Of a DNA stretch of 64,000 nucleotides, positions 46,997-55,915 are shown in pieces. Origin of the DNA: an uncultured Methylococcaceae bacterium (GTDB lineage: Bacteria > Pseudomonadota > Gammaproteobacteria > Methylococcales > Methylomonadaceae); NCBI GenBank assembly GCA_903928685.1, contig CAIYRS010000043.1:62001-126000 (forward strand), read 5' to 3'. The translations under genes and the position numbers were made by a program. The notes under the pieces were generated by a model that worked only from the letters and a program-made list of their open reading frames with translations, was not told the origin of the DNA and ran no database searches. Each line of letters opens with the position of its first letter. The stretch's first letter is position 1.

Positions 46997-47833
46997 TTAA
47001 ACCCTATCCTTCCTTGCCAAAAACAAGAAAAATCCAGGGAAATATTTATTTTCCCGCAAACGCTCAACGCCCAATTCATAGAACGATGGCTCACTCGCCA
47101 AAACGTCCGCCAACGATTCAATCGGCTGAAATTGATTCAAGGAAGTCGATAGCAAAGTCATACCTGTCTCTTCCAGAATCGGCAGCATTTCCGCCAAGGT
47201 ATGCTGGGTTTCATGCGGATGTTGGACTTGGTCGCGGAACCACGAACGCAGCAAGGTTTCATCTTGCAAATAAGGATGTAATTGCTGGTAACGCGCCAGT
47301 AATTGCGCTTCATCCGCACCGCTTTCATGCATAGCTTGGAAATGTTCCAAAAACGGTTTTCTGCCGTAATGGTGATACAAGCCGATAAACACATAACCAC
47401 CTGGGGCGACAAACTCGCTGCAAACGCGGCGCACGGCAGCAAGGCAATCGTGGGTATGGTGCAACACGCCTAGCGACACCACAACATCGAACGCTTGCTC
47501 GGGTTGGTAAGCAAACAAATCTTGTTCGGAAAACTGGGTCGACAACTGTAAGCGTTGCGCGACTTGCTGGCAAAAGGCGATGGCTTTGGGGTTGAAATCG
47601 ATGCCCGTGACTTGCGCTTTGTAATATTGGCTGATGCTATTGCTTAACCAACCAGTACCGCAACCGACTTCCAAAACACGAGTTGCTGGTGACAACAACG
47701 GCGGTAACACCGGATAAGTCAGCACCGAATTACGCTTTTGGATGGCATTGATTTGTTCGTCGGGGGAGGAATGGCAATTGAACGGGAGGTTTTTATAAAA
47801 TGCCAAGACTTGTTGATCGGTTGCAGAAACCAT
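46997..47833 (-). CDS. Class I SAM-dependent methyltransferase
   Basis: 278 residues with a Rossmann SAM site (LEVGCGTGWLSNSI, then GIDFNPKAI and VVSLGVLHHTHD). Substrate unknown. The C-terminal 110 residues hold no recognised domain. It follows the carbamoyltransferase gene by only 5 nt on the same strand, so it probably acts on the same product. Confidence 0.88.
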   Translation of the reverse strand: MVSATDQQVLAFYKNLPFNCHSSPDEQINAIQKRNSVLTYPVLPPLLSPATRVLEVGCGTGWLSNSISQYYKAQVTGIDFNPKAIAFCQQVAQRLQLSTQFSEQDLFAYQPEQAFDVVVSLGVLHHTHDCLAAVRRVCSEFVAPGGYVFIGLYHHYGRKPFLEHFQAMHESGADEAQLLARYQQLHPYLQDETLLRSWFRDQVQHPHETQHTLAEMLPILEETGMTLLSTSLNQFQPIESLADVLASEPSFYELGVERLRENKYFPGFFLFLARKDRV

Positions 47834-47838
47834 GTGAT

Positions 47839-49662
47839 TTAATCCGGTGCGAAAGTGGGTTTGTCAGCGATAGTGGCGGTTTGTTGGTGCTTGTGCAGCA
47901 GACAATTACCGATAACCAGCACATCCATATCCGTGGTCATAAAACAGATAAAGGCGTCTTCAGGTGTATGGACTATCGGCTCGCCGCGCACGTTGAAACT
48001 GGTGTTGACTAAAATCGGGCAACCCGTGCCTTGTTTGAAGGCGGTCAGCAGTTGATGGTAACGCGGATTAGTTTGCTGATGCACCGTCTGCACCCGCGCC
48101 GAATAGTCGATATGGGTAACCGACGGGATGGTCGAGCGCGGTACGTTCAGCTTATCAATCCCAAACAACGCATTTTCAGCTTCGCTCATGGGAATTTTTA
48201 ACTCATCTTTGATGGGCGCAACCAGCAACATATACGGGCTGGAACATTCTAAATCGAACCAATCGGCGACATCTTCGGCAAGTATCGATGGCGCGAACGG
48301 GCGGAACGATTCGCGGAATTTCACTTTTAAATTCAGATTTTTTTGCATTTCCGGCGAGCGTGGATCCGCCAAAATGGAGCGATTACCTAAGGCGCGCGGG
48401 CCAAATTCCATACGACCTTGAAACCAGCCAACGACTTTTTCCGTCGCCAGCGCATCTGCGGTTTGGGCAATCAAAGTTTCGTCATCAAACACGGCAAACA
48501 CTGCACTTTGGTTTTGCAGACGTGTTTCGCACTCGACTTGGCTAAACTCCGAACCTAAATAACTACCGTGCATGGCATCGGCTTGCTCGCTAATCACGCG
48601 CGGTTGCTTTTGCTGGAGATGATAAGCAACCAAAGCCGCACCTAAAGCACTACCCGCATCGCCTGCTGCGGGTTGTATCCAGATATTTTTAAACGTGCCG
48701 TCTTTCAATATTTTGCCATTGGCAACGCAATTTAACGCCACGCCACCCGCCAAACACAGATTACCAGTACCGTCGGTTTTCGCCATCGCGCGGGTGATGG
48801 TCAACACGACTTCTTCGGTAACAGCTTGAATGGAAGCAGCAATATCAAATTCTTTTTGCGTCAATACTGCTTCCGCTTGCCGTGGCGGGGCACCAAACAA
48901 AGCATCGAAATGCTGGTTGGTCATGGTCAAGCCAGTACAGTAATTGAAATACTGCTGATCTAAACGAAAACTACCGTCGGCTTTTAAATCTACTAAATAC
49001 TTGAAAATAAGCTCAGCATAAATCGGCCTTCCATACGGTGCTAAGCCCATCACCTTGTATTCACCAGAATTAATTTTGAAACCCAAATAATAGGTGAAGG
49101 CCGCGTATAGCATCCCTAAAGAATGCGGGAAATTCAGTTGCTTAGTTAAGGTAAGCTGATTGCCCTTACCTTCAGCAATGGTGGTGGTGGCAAATTCGCC
49201 AACGCCATCCATCACTAAAATGCTGGCCTCTTCAAAGGGCGAAGGGAAAAACGCGCTGGCGGCGTGGCTTAAATGGTGTTCGGTAAACTGCAAACGTTCG
49301 GCGCGGAATTTACCGAAGCTGGCAAGTTGTTTGATAATAAATTGTTTTTGATAGAGTTTTTCCGTCAACCATAAAGGCATGGCTTTCATGAATGACGTGT
49401 AGCCTTGCGGCGCAAAACTGAGGTAGGTCTTGAGTAATCGCTGGAATTTCTTTTCCGGCAATTCATAAAAGATAACAATGTCGATGTCTTCTATGGTTAA
49501 ACCCGCTGCTTGTAAACAATAAGCTATGGCGGCTAATGGAAAGTTTTTGTCATGCTTGATGCGGGTGAAACGCTCTTCTTGGGCGGCGGCAATGATGTTG
49601 CCATCAATGATTAATGCGGCGGCGCTGTCGTGATAAAAAGCGGAGATGCCTAGTATTTTCAT
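47839..49662 (-). CDS. NodU/CmcH-family carbamoyltransferase
   Basis: Transfers a carbamoyl group from carbamoyl phosphate, via a carbamoyl adenylate, to a hydroxyl of a sugar or natural product. About 607 residues. The N-terminal Kae1-like domain begins KILGISAFYHDSAAAL and has the metal-binding EHHLSHAASAFF; VMDGVGEFATT follows. The C-terminal domain has MEFGPRALGNRSILADPR and the end TPEDAFICFMTTDMDVLVIG. Start ATG 49662 is chosen since homologs begin MKILGIS; the upstream TTG is unlikely. Next gene upstream is a short SxtJ-like protein, a frequent companion. Confidence 0.94.
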   Translation of the reverse strand: MKILGISAFYHDSAAALIIDGNIIAAAQEERFTRIKHDKNFPLAAIAYCLQAAGLTIEDIDIVIFYELPEKKFQRLLKTYLSFAPQGYTSFMKAMPLWLTEKLYQKQFIIKQLASFGKFRAERLQFTEHHLSHAASAFFPSPFEEASILVMDGVGEFATTTIAEGKGNQLTLTKQLNFPHSLGMLYAAFTYYLGFKINSGEYKVMGLAPYGRPIYAELIFKYLVDLKADGSFRLDQQYFNYCTGLTMTNQHFDALFGAPPRQAEAVLTQKEFDIAASIQAVTEEVVLTITRAMAKTDGTGNLCLAGGVALNCVANGKILKDGTFKNIWIQPAAGDAGSALGAALVAYHLQQKQPRVISEQADAMHGSYLGSEFSQVECETRLQNQSAVFAVFDDETLIAQTADALATEKVVGWFQGRMEFGPRALGNRSILADPRSPEMQKNLNLKVKFRESFRPFAPSILAEDVADWFDLECSSPYMLLVAPIKDELKIPMSEAENALFGIDKLNVPRSTIPSVTHIDYSARVQTVHQQTNPRYHQLLTAFKQGTGCPILVNTSFNVRGEPIVHTPEDAFICFMTTDMDVLVIGNCLLHKHQQTATIADKPTFAPD

Positions 49663-49718
49663 AGTATTGCACTGCAATTTGCCCAAAAACCAATCAACTT
49701 TGCTTCACCAAAGCTGGC

Positions 49719-49871
49719 CTATTTACCGCTATCCCGCCAATAAGAATCGGCGGCAGGTTTGCAGTTTTTTTCAATAACATCAATTCTGAATAGCCGTAAA
49801 ACCATCCCACACGGCGTCACCAGTAAATAAAATAAGACCGCTAACAATATCCGCAAAATAATTGATGCCAT
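49719..49871 (-). CDS. Short SxtJ-family-like membrane protein (C-terminal half only)
   Basis: 50 residues with one membrane helix (IILRILLAVLFYLLVTPCG), then MVLRLFRID and PAADSYWRD. These match the C-terminal part of SxtJ-like proteins, normally about 130 residues and found beside carbamoyltransferases. The ATG is one base after the SGNH gene stop, so coupled translation is likely. No N-terminal half is found upstream. Function unknown. Confidence 0.7.
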   Translation of the reverse strand: MASIILRILLAVLFYLLVTPCGMVLRLFRIDVIEKNCKPAADSYWRDSGK

Positions 49872-49872
49872 C

Positions 49873-50772
49873 TTAATAAATCCCAAATTTATCCGCGTAA
49901 AGGCGATTAAAGTTTTCAAAAAAATCATCTGCCACTTCTTTGTGCGGGGCACTGCCCGGATGGACTAAATCACGGCCCAAACCAATAGAAGGCTCATCTT
50001 GATACTTACTTTTTAGATCACCCAAACAACGGGAAACCAATTGCTTAGGGTTGATTAAATGTTGAATATGTTTAAAGAAAGCAACTCTAGTTGCTGAATA
50101 AAGCCAACTGACTTGCTGCCTTTCGCAAAGCATTTCGCAAAACAGATAATTTTTATAAAAATTCATCTGGTCGTTGTAATCGCTAGACAATGTCACATGC
50201 GCTTTGATTTGACTGTGGTTTTCAGGGTCTATGAAGCGATTTTTTAACCTGACGCCAGCATCTTGGCTGTTGAATAAAAATACTTTGCCAAGAGAATTTA
50301 TATGTTCACGCCTGCCGTAATAGGGAAATACCAGCAACACAATATCAGGCTTCAGTACCGGTAATGCCGATGCCAAGGTTCTGGAAACATAATCCGCACT
50401 CGCCCCGCCCATGCCCAAATTGAAATATTTAATAGGCCGTTGCAAATGATTTTCTAAGCGTCTGGCAAATAAGTGACCAAAAACCTGGTCTTCTGGCAGC
50501 CCCGTCCCCAATACCTCACTGGCGCCAATGGCTACGACGGTAAGTTCTTTATCGGTTTTATCCTGTGCAAACTCCGGACAACGATAACCTTGAGCATTGA
50601 AACGGTAACTGACATCAGCAGGCTTAAAAACAGGGTGTGGTGCTGATTGATATCGGCTTTCAGAATCAGAGCCAAACCACTGCAATCGTGCGCTGAATAA
50701 CCGCTCGTCTGTTGGCGGCATGTGTTCGGAGGACAATAAATACAAAGGTGTGTGGTCGATTACTTTGCTCAT
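49873..50772 (-). CDS. SGNH/GDSL-like hydrolase, copy 1
   Basis: 299 residues with a block I nucleophile-like IGASEVLGTG, a block II/III-like LGMGGASADYVSR and a block V RDLVHPG (Asp-x-x-His). This suits an SGNH esterase or O-acyltransferase-like enzyme. No signal peptide, so a cytosolic protein. Paralogous to the next gene over most of its length. Translationally close to the SxtJ-like gene. Substrate is inferred to be the product modified by the carbamoyltransferase. Confidence 0.75.
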   Translation of the reverse strand: MSKVIDHTPLYLLSSEHMPPTDERLFSARLQWFGSDSESRYQSAPHPVFKPADVSYRFNAQGYRCPEFAQDKTDKELTVVAIGASEVLGTGLPEDQVFGHLFARRLENHLQRPIKYFNLGMGGASADYVSRTLASALPVLKPDIVLLVFPYYGRREHINSLGKVFLFNSQDAGVRLKNRFIDPENHSQIKAHVTLSSDYNDQMNFYKNYLFCEMLCERQQVSWLYSATRVAFFKHIQHLINPKQLVSRCLGDLKSKYQDEPSIGLGRDLVHPGSAPHKEVADDFFENFNRLYADKFGIY

Positions 50773-50840
50773 AAGGCTTTAAAAATGCTAGTAAAATGAT
50801 TCATTGAATTGATATTTTAAGCATGGCAACTAATCGCCTA

Positions 50841-51740
50841 TCAACCAAACCCTAAGCGATCAAAATATAAGCTTTTCAGGCGTTCAAATAAGTTTTCTGC
50901 CATTTCTTTATGCGGCATTATCCCAGGATGCCCCATATCACGTGCCAAACCGATGCTAGGGTTGTCTTGGTATTTAAGTTTAAGGTCACCCAAACCAGGC
51001 GTTACAAAATGTTTGATATTAATCAGGCTATCAATTTGCTCAAAAAAAGCCATTCTGTATGCAGAAAACAACCAACAAGCCTTATATTTTTCACAAAGCG
51101 ATTCGCAAAATTGGTAGTTTTTATAAAAATTTAATTGATCGCTGTAATCACTGGAAAGCAAGGCATTGGCTTTGATTTGGCTATAGTTTTCCGGATCACT
51201 TAATTTTAATTTTGCATTGGGTTGTGAATATTGGTTATTGAATAAAAAAAATCTTCCTTGGGAGTTGATATGTTCGCGCCTGCCATAATAGGGAAAAATC
51301 AGCAAAACAATATCCGGCTTTAACACGGGCAATGCCGATGCCAAGATTCGCGAGACATAATCGGCACTCGCCCCGCCCATCCCCAGATTGAAGTGAATAA
51401 CAGGCCGTTGCAAACCATCTTTTAAATACGTCGCAAATACGTTGGAAAAAAGCTGCGCTTCCGGTATCCCCGTCCCTAAGACTTCACTTGCACCTATTGA
51501 GACAACAGTAAGGTGGTTTTCAAATGTGCCTATGCCAAACTCAGGACAACGGTAGCCTTTGGCATTGAAGTGATAACTGACATCCTCCACCCCAAAAACC
51601 GGATGTGGGTTTGCTTGATTTCGATGCTCATTATCTACGCCAAACCATTGCAACTGCGCCCCTATTAATCGCTCATCCGTAAGCGGCATTTGCTCGGAAG
51701 ATAACAAGTGCAGCGGCGATAGGCCAATTACCTTAGCCAT
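50841..51740 (-). CDS. SGNH/GDSL-like hydrolase, copy 2 (tandem paralog)
   Basis: Also 299 residues and clearly a tandem duplicate of the downstream gene: shared SSEQMPLTDERL, IGASEVLGTGIPE, GMGGASADYVSRILASALP and PYYGRREHINSQG. The catalytic blocks are kept (Ser in IGASEVLGTG; RDMGHPG at the end). No signal peptide. Divergence between the copies is mainly in residues 60-80 and 165-240. Confidence 0.75.
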   Translation of the reverse strand: MAKVIGLSPLHLLSSEQMPLTDERLIGAQLQWFGVDNEHRNQANPHPVFGVEDVSYHFNAKGYRCPEFGIGTFENHLTVVSIGASEVLGTGIPEAQLFSNVFATYLKDGLQRPVIHFNLGMGGASADYVSRILASALPVLKPDIVLLIFPYYGRREHINSQGRFFLFNNQYSQPNAKLKLSDPENYSQIKANALLSSDYSDQLNFYKNYQFCESLCEKYKACWLFSAYRMAFFEQIDSLINIKHFVTPGLGDLKLKYQDNPSIGLARDMGHPGIMPHKEMAENLFERLKSLYFDRLGFG

Positions 51741-51746
51741 AGCGCA

Positions 51747-51872
51747 TCAAAAATGCGGATAAATAAACGGGTCGTCATCGTTATCTTTTTTAGCTTTTTT
51801 CTTACGCAAAATCGTTGCTTGAAAATAGCTCATATAGTTTTTAAGGATTTGAAGAAATTTATCCATTTGCAT
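51747..51872 (-). CDS. 41-residue small protein upstream of the SGNH pair
   Basis: Begins MQMDKFLQILKNYM, is basic in the middle (RKKKAKK), and ends DNDDDPFIYPHF. AGGA sits 4 bases before the ATG, a good ribosome site. It lies 6 nt before the SGNH copy 2 start on the same strand. The C-terminal PFIY-x2-F recalls small proteins of carbamoyltransferase clusters (DUF5989 ends in a similar APFIYTLF); that link is only a guess. Confidence 0.6.
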   Translation of the reverse strand: MQMDKFLQILKNYMSYFQATILRKKKAKKDNDDDPFIYPHF

Positions 51873-52092
51873 ATTCCTAACAAGTAAGTATGAAAAAAGC
51901 TAACCCGATGAGATGGGTAGAGTAACAAGGTAATACCAAACTAACTACAACTATAAGCAGGACTGATTTTATGGCAAAGCGGTTGGCTTGTAAAAAGCCA
52001 GATCACTTGCTGTCGATTCTAGGAAAATCTCATACTAATTCAAGTTGCCTTGCCATAAACTAAGCGCTTTCTCTCATAAAATTTAATAAGCC
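51873..52092. other. Intergenic region between the small protein and the UDG gene
   Basis: Divergent promoter region. A GATGAGATGGGTAGAG stretch and several AT-rich runs are present. No repeat or motif I can name. Confidence 0.3.
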
Positions 52093-52737
52093 ATGACCGC
52101 TATTGCGTTATTTGACCCCGATTGTCGCCGCTGCCAACGCCTAGATACTTTCCTTTGTGAGGTAAAAAGCAAATATCCCGACTATCATGCCCGCCCGGTT
52201 GCCCCTTTTGGCGATGCCAACGCCAGTTTGTTAATTGTTGGCCTAGCACCCGGTATGCACGGCGCTAACGCCAGCGGCAGGCCATTTACCGGGGATTATG
52301 CGGGCTTGTTGCTTTATGAAGCCTTGTTTGAATTCGGTTTTAGCAATCGCCCAACCTCAGAATCCTTGGCGGATGATTTGCAACTAAACAACTGCCGCAT
52401 CACCAATGCAGTGAAATGTTTGCCGCCACAAAACAAACCCGCCACTGATGAAATCCAACGTTGCAACGCTTTTTTGGCGGCTGAATTGGCGACTTTGCCC
52501 TCTCAGGCGGTGATTTTGGCATTAGGCACAGTGGCGCATCAGGCGGTGTTGAAAGCATGTGGGCTAAAAGCCAGCTTTGCCGCATTTGCCCATAATGCCA
52601 GCCATGTTTTGCCGAACGGGCTGACTTTGGTGGATTCTTACCATACCAGCCGTTACAACGTGCAAACCAAACGCCTGACTAAGCCGTTATTTACTGAGGT
52701 TTTTTTAACCATTGAAAAATTATTGCCGTCATCGTGA
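52093..52737 (+). CDS. Family 5-type uracil-DNA glycosylase
   Basis: DNA repair glycosylase with an iron-sulfur cluster. The N-terminal CRRC (residues 11-14) supplies two cluster cysteines; motif A is LAPGMHGANASGRPFTGD, and HTSRYN is the C-terminal motif. The 214 residues fit the UdgB-like group rather than Ung. It overlaps uvrC by 4 nt (GTGA), so the two repair genes are coexpressed. Confidence 0.9.
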   Translation: MTAIALFDPDCRRCQRLDTFLCEVKSKYPDYHARPVAPFGDANASLLIVGLAPGMHGANASGRPFTGDYAGLLLYEALFEFGFSNRPTSESLADDLQLNNCRITNAVKCLPPQNKPATDEIQRCNAFLAAELATLPSQAVILALGTVAHQAVLKACGLKASFAAFAHNASHVLPNGLTLVDSYHTSRYNVQTKRLTKPLFTEVFLTIEKLLPSS

Positions 52738-54575
52738 ATCGCGAAAACCCAGAAGCCGTTTTTGATAGCGCGGCATTTTTACAAAACCTGACCACCCGCC
52801 CGGGCATTTATAAAATGTTCGACCACGCTGGCGATATTATTTATATCGGCAAAGCCAAGAATCTGAAAAACCGCGTTTCCAGCTATTACAAAACCCAGAC
52901 GGCTTCGCCCAAGCAACAGGTGATGATGACCAAGGTCGTCAATATTGAAGTGACGCTCACCCATACCGAAGGCGAGGCGTTATTACTGGAATGCCAGCAA
53001 ATCAAGCGCCATAAGCCTCGTTACAATATTTGTTTACGCGACGATAAATCTTTTCCTTATATATATTTGTCCTCAGAACACGATTTCCCGCAAATCACCT
53101 TGCATCGCGGCGCTAAGAAAAAACGCGGCAAATATTTTGGCCCTTATCCCAGTGCGACGGCGGCGAAAGAATCGCTGAAGTTATTGCAAAAGCTGTTTCC
53201 GGTTCGGCAATGTGATGACACTATTTACAACAATCGCTCCCGCCCTTGCTTGCAATATCAAATTGAACGCTGTTCCGGGCCGTGCGTGGGTTTGGTCAGC
53301 AAAAGCGATTACCAGCAAGATGTCGACAGCACTTTATTGTTTTTAGAAGGTAAAGGCGGTTTGCTGATTGAGCAGTTGATTGCCAAGATGGAGCAAGCAT
53401 CGGCGGCATTGGCATTTGAACAAGCGGCAAATTACCGCGACCAAATTGGTCGCTTGCGCTCGGTATTGGAAAAGCATTTTATTCCCGGCGAAAAAGGCGA
53501 TGTCGATATTATTGCTTGTGCCAGTAAACTGAATTTTGCCTGTATCCAAGTGTTTTTTATCCGTAATGGGCAGCATCTGGGCAATAAGGTATTTTTCCCT
53601 AGCTTGCCGGATGAACAAGAGCCATCGGCGATTTTGCAGGCATTTATCGCCCAATATTATCTGGAAAAACAAATTCCGCATGAGCTGATTATCAGCCATG
53701 ATGTCGAAGAAATCGCGTTATTAACCGAAGTCTTAGCAAACCAAGCCGGACACCATATCGCCATTTCCCCAAGGGTGCGTGGCGAGCGGCAAAAGTGGCT
53801 GCAAATGGCAATCACCAATGCGGAAAACTCCTTAATTGCCAAACTGGCTGATAAACAAGGTTTGTACGGGCGATTTTTGAGTTTACAACAAGAACTCGGC
53901 TTAGCGGAGCTGCCAAGCCGCTTGGAATGCTTCGATATTAGCCATACCCAAGGCGAACAAACCGTGGCTTCCTGTGTGGTGTTTGACCGCGACGGCCCAG
54001 TAAAATCGGCTTACCGACGCTTTAATATAGAAGGCATTACTGGCGGCGATGATTACGCAGCCATCAACCAAGCGGTATCCAGACGCTTTAAACGCTTGCA
54101 ACAGGGTGAGCATCCGCCGCCAGATGTGTTGTTCATCGACGGCGGTCGGGGCCAAGTCCATGCCGCCGAAAAGGCACTAGCGGATTTGCACATAAACAAT
54201 GTTATGATAGTGGGCGTTTCCAAAGGCCCTGACCGGAAAGCCGGGATGGAAAAACTGATATTGGTAGGCCAACAGCAACCACTGGACGTAAGTCCCGGAG
54301 CGAGCGGATTATTATTGATCCAGCATATCCGCGATGAAGCCCATCGGTTTGCTATTACCGGGCATCGGCAACGCCGAGCCAAAGCCAAAAAACAATCGGT
54401 GTTGGAAGGCATTGCTGGATTAGGTGCCAAACGGAGGCAACTGCTATTAAAGCAGTTTGGTGGCCTGCAAGGTGTCGCCCAAGCTAGTATAGACTCGCTT
54501 TGCAGCATAGACGGCATCAGCCGACAATTGGCACAACGAATTTACGAACACTTTCATCACCAAGATGGCCATTGA
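52734..54575 (+). CDS. uvrC: Excinuclease ABC subunit C
   Basis: Makes both incisions in nucleotide excision repair. 613 residues: an N-terminal GIY-YIG domain (RPGIYKMFD, IIYIGKAKNLKNR), a Cys-rich region, a UVR motif (about 205-240), the RNase H-like domain with SHTQGEQTVASCVVF and DVLFIDGGRGQ, and C-terminal HhH motifs. GTG start inside the UDG stop. Overlaps pgsA by 11 nt. Confidence 0.97.
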   Translation: MNRENPEAVFDSAAFLQNLTTRPGIYKMFDHAGDIIYIGKAKNLKNRVSSYYKTQTASPKQQVMMTKVVNIEVTLTHTEGEALLLECQQIKRHKPRYNICLRDDKSFPYIYLSSEHDFPQITLHRGAKKKRGKYFGPYPSATAAKESLKLLQKLFPVRQCDDTIYNNRSRPCLQYQIERCSGPCVGLVSKSDYQQDVDSTLLFLEGKGGLLIEQLIAKMEQASAALAFEQAANYRDQIGRLRSVLEKHFIPGEKGDVDIIACASKLNFACIQVFFIRNGQHLGNKVFFPSLPDEQEPSAILQAFIAQYYLEKQIPHELIISHDVEEIALLTEVLANQAGHHIAISPRVRGERQKWLQMAITNAENSLIAKLADKQGLYGRFLSLQQELGLAELPSRLECFDISHTQGEQTVASCVVFDRDGPVKSAYRRFNIEGITGGDDYAAINQAVSRRFKRLQQGEHPPPDVLFIDGGRGQVHAAEKALADLHINNVMIVGVSKGPDRKAGMEKLILVGQQQPLDVSPGASGLLLIQHIRDEAHRFAITGHRQRRAKAKKQSVLEGIAGLGAKRRQLLLKQFGGLQGVAQASIDSLCSIDGISRQLAQRIYEHFHHQDGH

Positions 54576-55128
54576 CTTTAATTTACCAACCACAATCACG
54601 CTGCTAAGGATTGCCCTGATTCCACTGTTAACAGTGGTTTTTTATCTGCCGTGGAAATATGCCAACATTGCCTGCACAGTGATTTTTATCATCGCTGGCA
54701 TCACCGATTGGTTGGATGGCTATCTTGCCCGCAAAATGGATATGGAGACGCCATTTGGCGCATTCTTGGATCCGGTGGCAGATAAATTGATGGTTGCCTG
54801 CGTATTGGTCATTATCGTCCAACAACAAGGCTCCCCTTATTTAGCAATCCCCGCCGCCATTATTATCGGCAGGGAAATTACTATTGCCTCATTACGCGAA
54901 TGGATGGCGGAAATTGGCCAACGCGCCACCGTTAAAGTATCGCAATTGGCAAAATGGAAAACCGCCGCACAAATGTTGGCGATTGGCCTACTGTTATACC
55001 GTGATGATTTATTGGGCTTACCCATTAATAACATCGGTTATGTACTTTTATACCTTGCGGCATTTTTGACGCTGTGGTCAATGATTAACTATTTAAAAGC
55101 CGCGTTGGTCAGCATTGCCAAAAGCTAA
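54565..55128 (+). CDS. pgsA: CDP-diacylglycerol-glycerol-3-phosphate 3-phosphatidyltransferase
   Basis: Inner-membrane enzyme making phosphatidylglycerol phosphate. The CDP-alcohol phosphotransferase motif is complete: DWLDGYLARK, then GAFLDPVADKL. 187 residues with several membrane helices. uvrC-pgsA adjacency is common in gammaproteobacteria. Confidence 0.97.
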   Translation: MAIDFNLPTTITLLRIALIPLLTVVFYLPWKYANIACTVIFIIAGITDWLDGYLARKMDMETPFGAFLDPVADKLMVACVLVIIVQQQGSPYLAIPAAIIIGREITIASLREWMAEIGQRATVKVSQLAKWKTAAQMLAIGLLLYRDDLLGLPINNIGYVLLYLAAFLTLWSMINYLKAALVSIAKS

Positions 55129-55185
55129 CGCCTTACACATTAAACAACGCAAAATAACAAAAGAAACGATGTGTACAATTTTTAC

Positions 55186-55207
55186 AAATCAAATCTTTTT
55201 TTGATTT
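55186..55207. promoter_or_regulatory. Palindrome AAATCAAA ... TTTGATTT before the TetR gene
   Basis: An 8-bp inverted repeat with a T-rich centre. It could be the TetR operator or an imperfect terminator of pgsA; neither is proven. Confidence 0.35.
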
Positions 55208-55255
55208 TACTAACAATGAGATACAGCCCAGTGAATTGGCTGTGAAAAAAAGAAC

Positions 55256-55867
55256 ATGGAACAAGACAAAGAAACGCCCCAAAGTACCCCAGATGTGCAT
55301 GATGAAATTTTACTGGCGGCATTAAAATTATTTGCCGAACAGGGATTTTTCAATACCTCACTCACCGATATTGCCAAAGCCGCTGACTTACCAAGCACCG
55401 CCAGCATCTATCAGCATTTCACTAACAAACAAGCTATTGCCGTAAAGCTTTACGACAGCATTCTGGATACCTTGAATGTTTCTATCGATGATATTCGCCG
55501 AAGAAGCCCAAGCGCATCAGAGCAGTTACGCGGTGTGGTTGACTTGTTATTTAAACTCACGGATGACGCGCCAAATATTATGCGCTTTTTGTTAATCCTA
55601 AAATTAGACGAATTCCTCCCCGACCAAAAAGCCCTTACAGAATCCCCCGCTTTTATCAAGATACTGAAAATTATCCAATCCGGCATCCGTGCTGGCGAAA
55701 TCCGCAGCATTGACCCACAACTCGCCAACACCTACTTTTTCGGCATTATTAACAATACCTTACGCATGGTGTTAAATGGTGTGCTGGATAAAAAAGCCGA
55801 TTCGTATCAGTCACAAACGTGGTTGATGGCATGGAACGTCATCGCCAAAAAATCCTCGTCTTTCTAA
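55256..55867 (+). CDS. TetR-family transcriptional regulator
   Basis: 203 residues. The N-terminal helix-turn-helix is clear (TSLTDIAKAADLPSTASIYQHFTNKQAI). The C-terminal ligand domain is all helical and has no assigned effector. Preceded by a 127-bp space with a palindrome, so it may control itself. It is convergent with the CHAD gene and shares a terminator with it. Confidence 0.92.
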   Translation: MEQDKETPQSTPDVHDEILLAALKLFAEQGFFNTSLTDIAKAADLPSTASIYQHFTNKQAIAVKLYDSILDTLNVSIDDIRRRSPSASEQLRGVVDLLFKLTDDAPNIMRFLLILKLDEFLPDQKALTESPAFIKILKIIQSGIRAGEIRSIDPQLANTYFFGIINNTLRMVLNGVLDKKADSYQSQTWLMAWNVIAKKSSSF

Positions 55868-55890
55868 TCTTAAGCAAACTTACCAACAAA

Positions 55891-55915
55891 CAAAGCCCGA
55901 TTTTTTAGGGCTTTG
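55891..55915. terminator. Bidirectional terminator between the TetR and CHAD genes
   Basis: CAAAGCCC/GGGCTTTG stem around a T-rich loop, overlapping the CHAD stop. The surrounding T-run is within the loop, so it is moderate evidence. Confidence 0.6.

Noticed and set aside
45445-51872. Saxitoxin-type biosynthetic cluster
   Set aside because: Only gene types overlap (carbamoyltransferase, SxtJ-like, Rieske, methyltransferase); no sxtA-like synthase or amidinotransferase is present.
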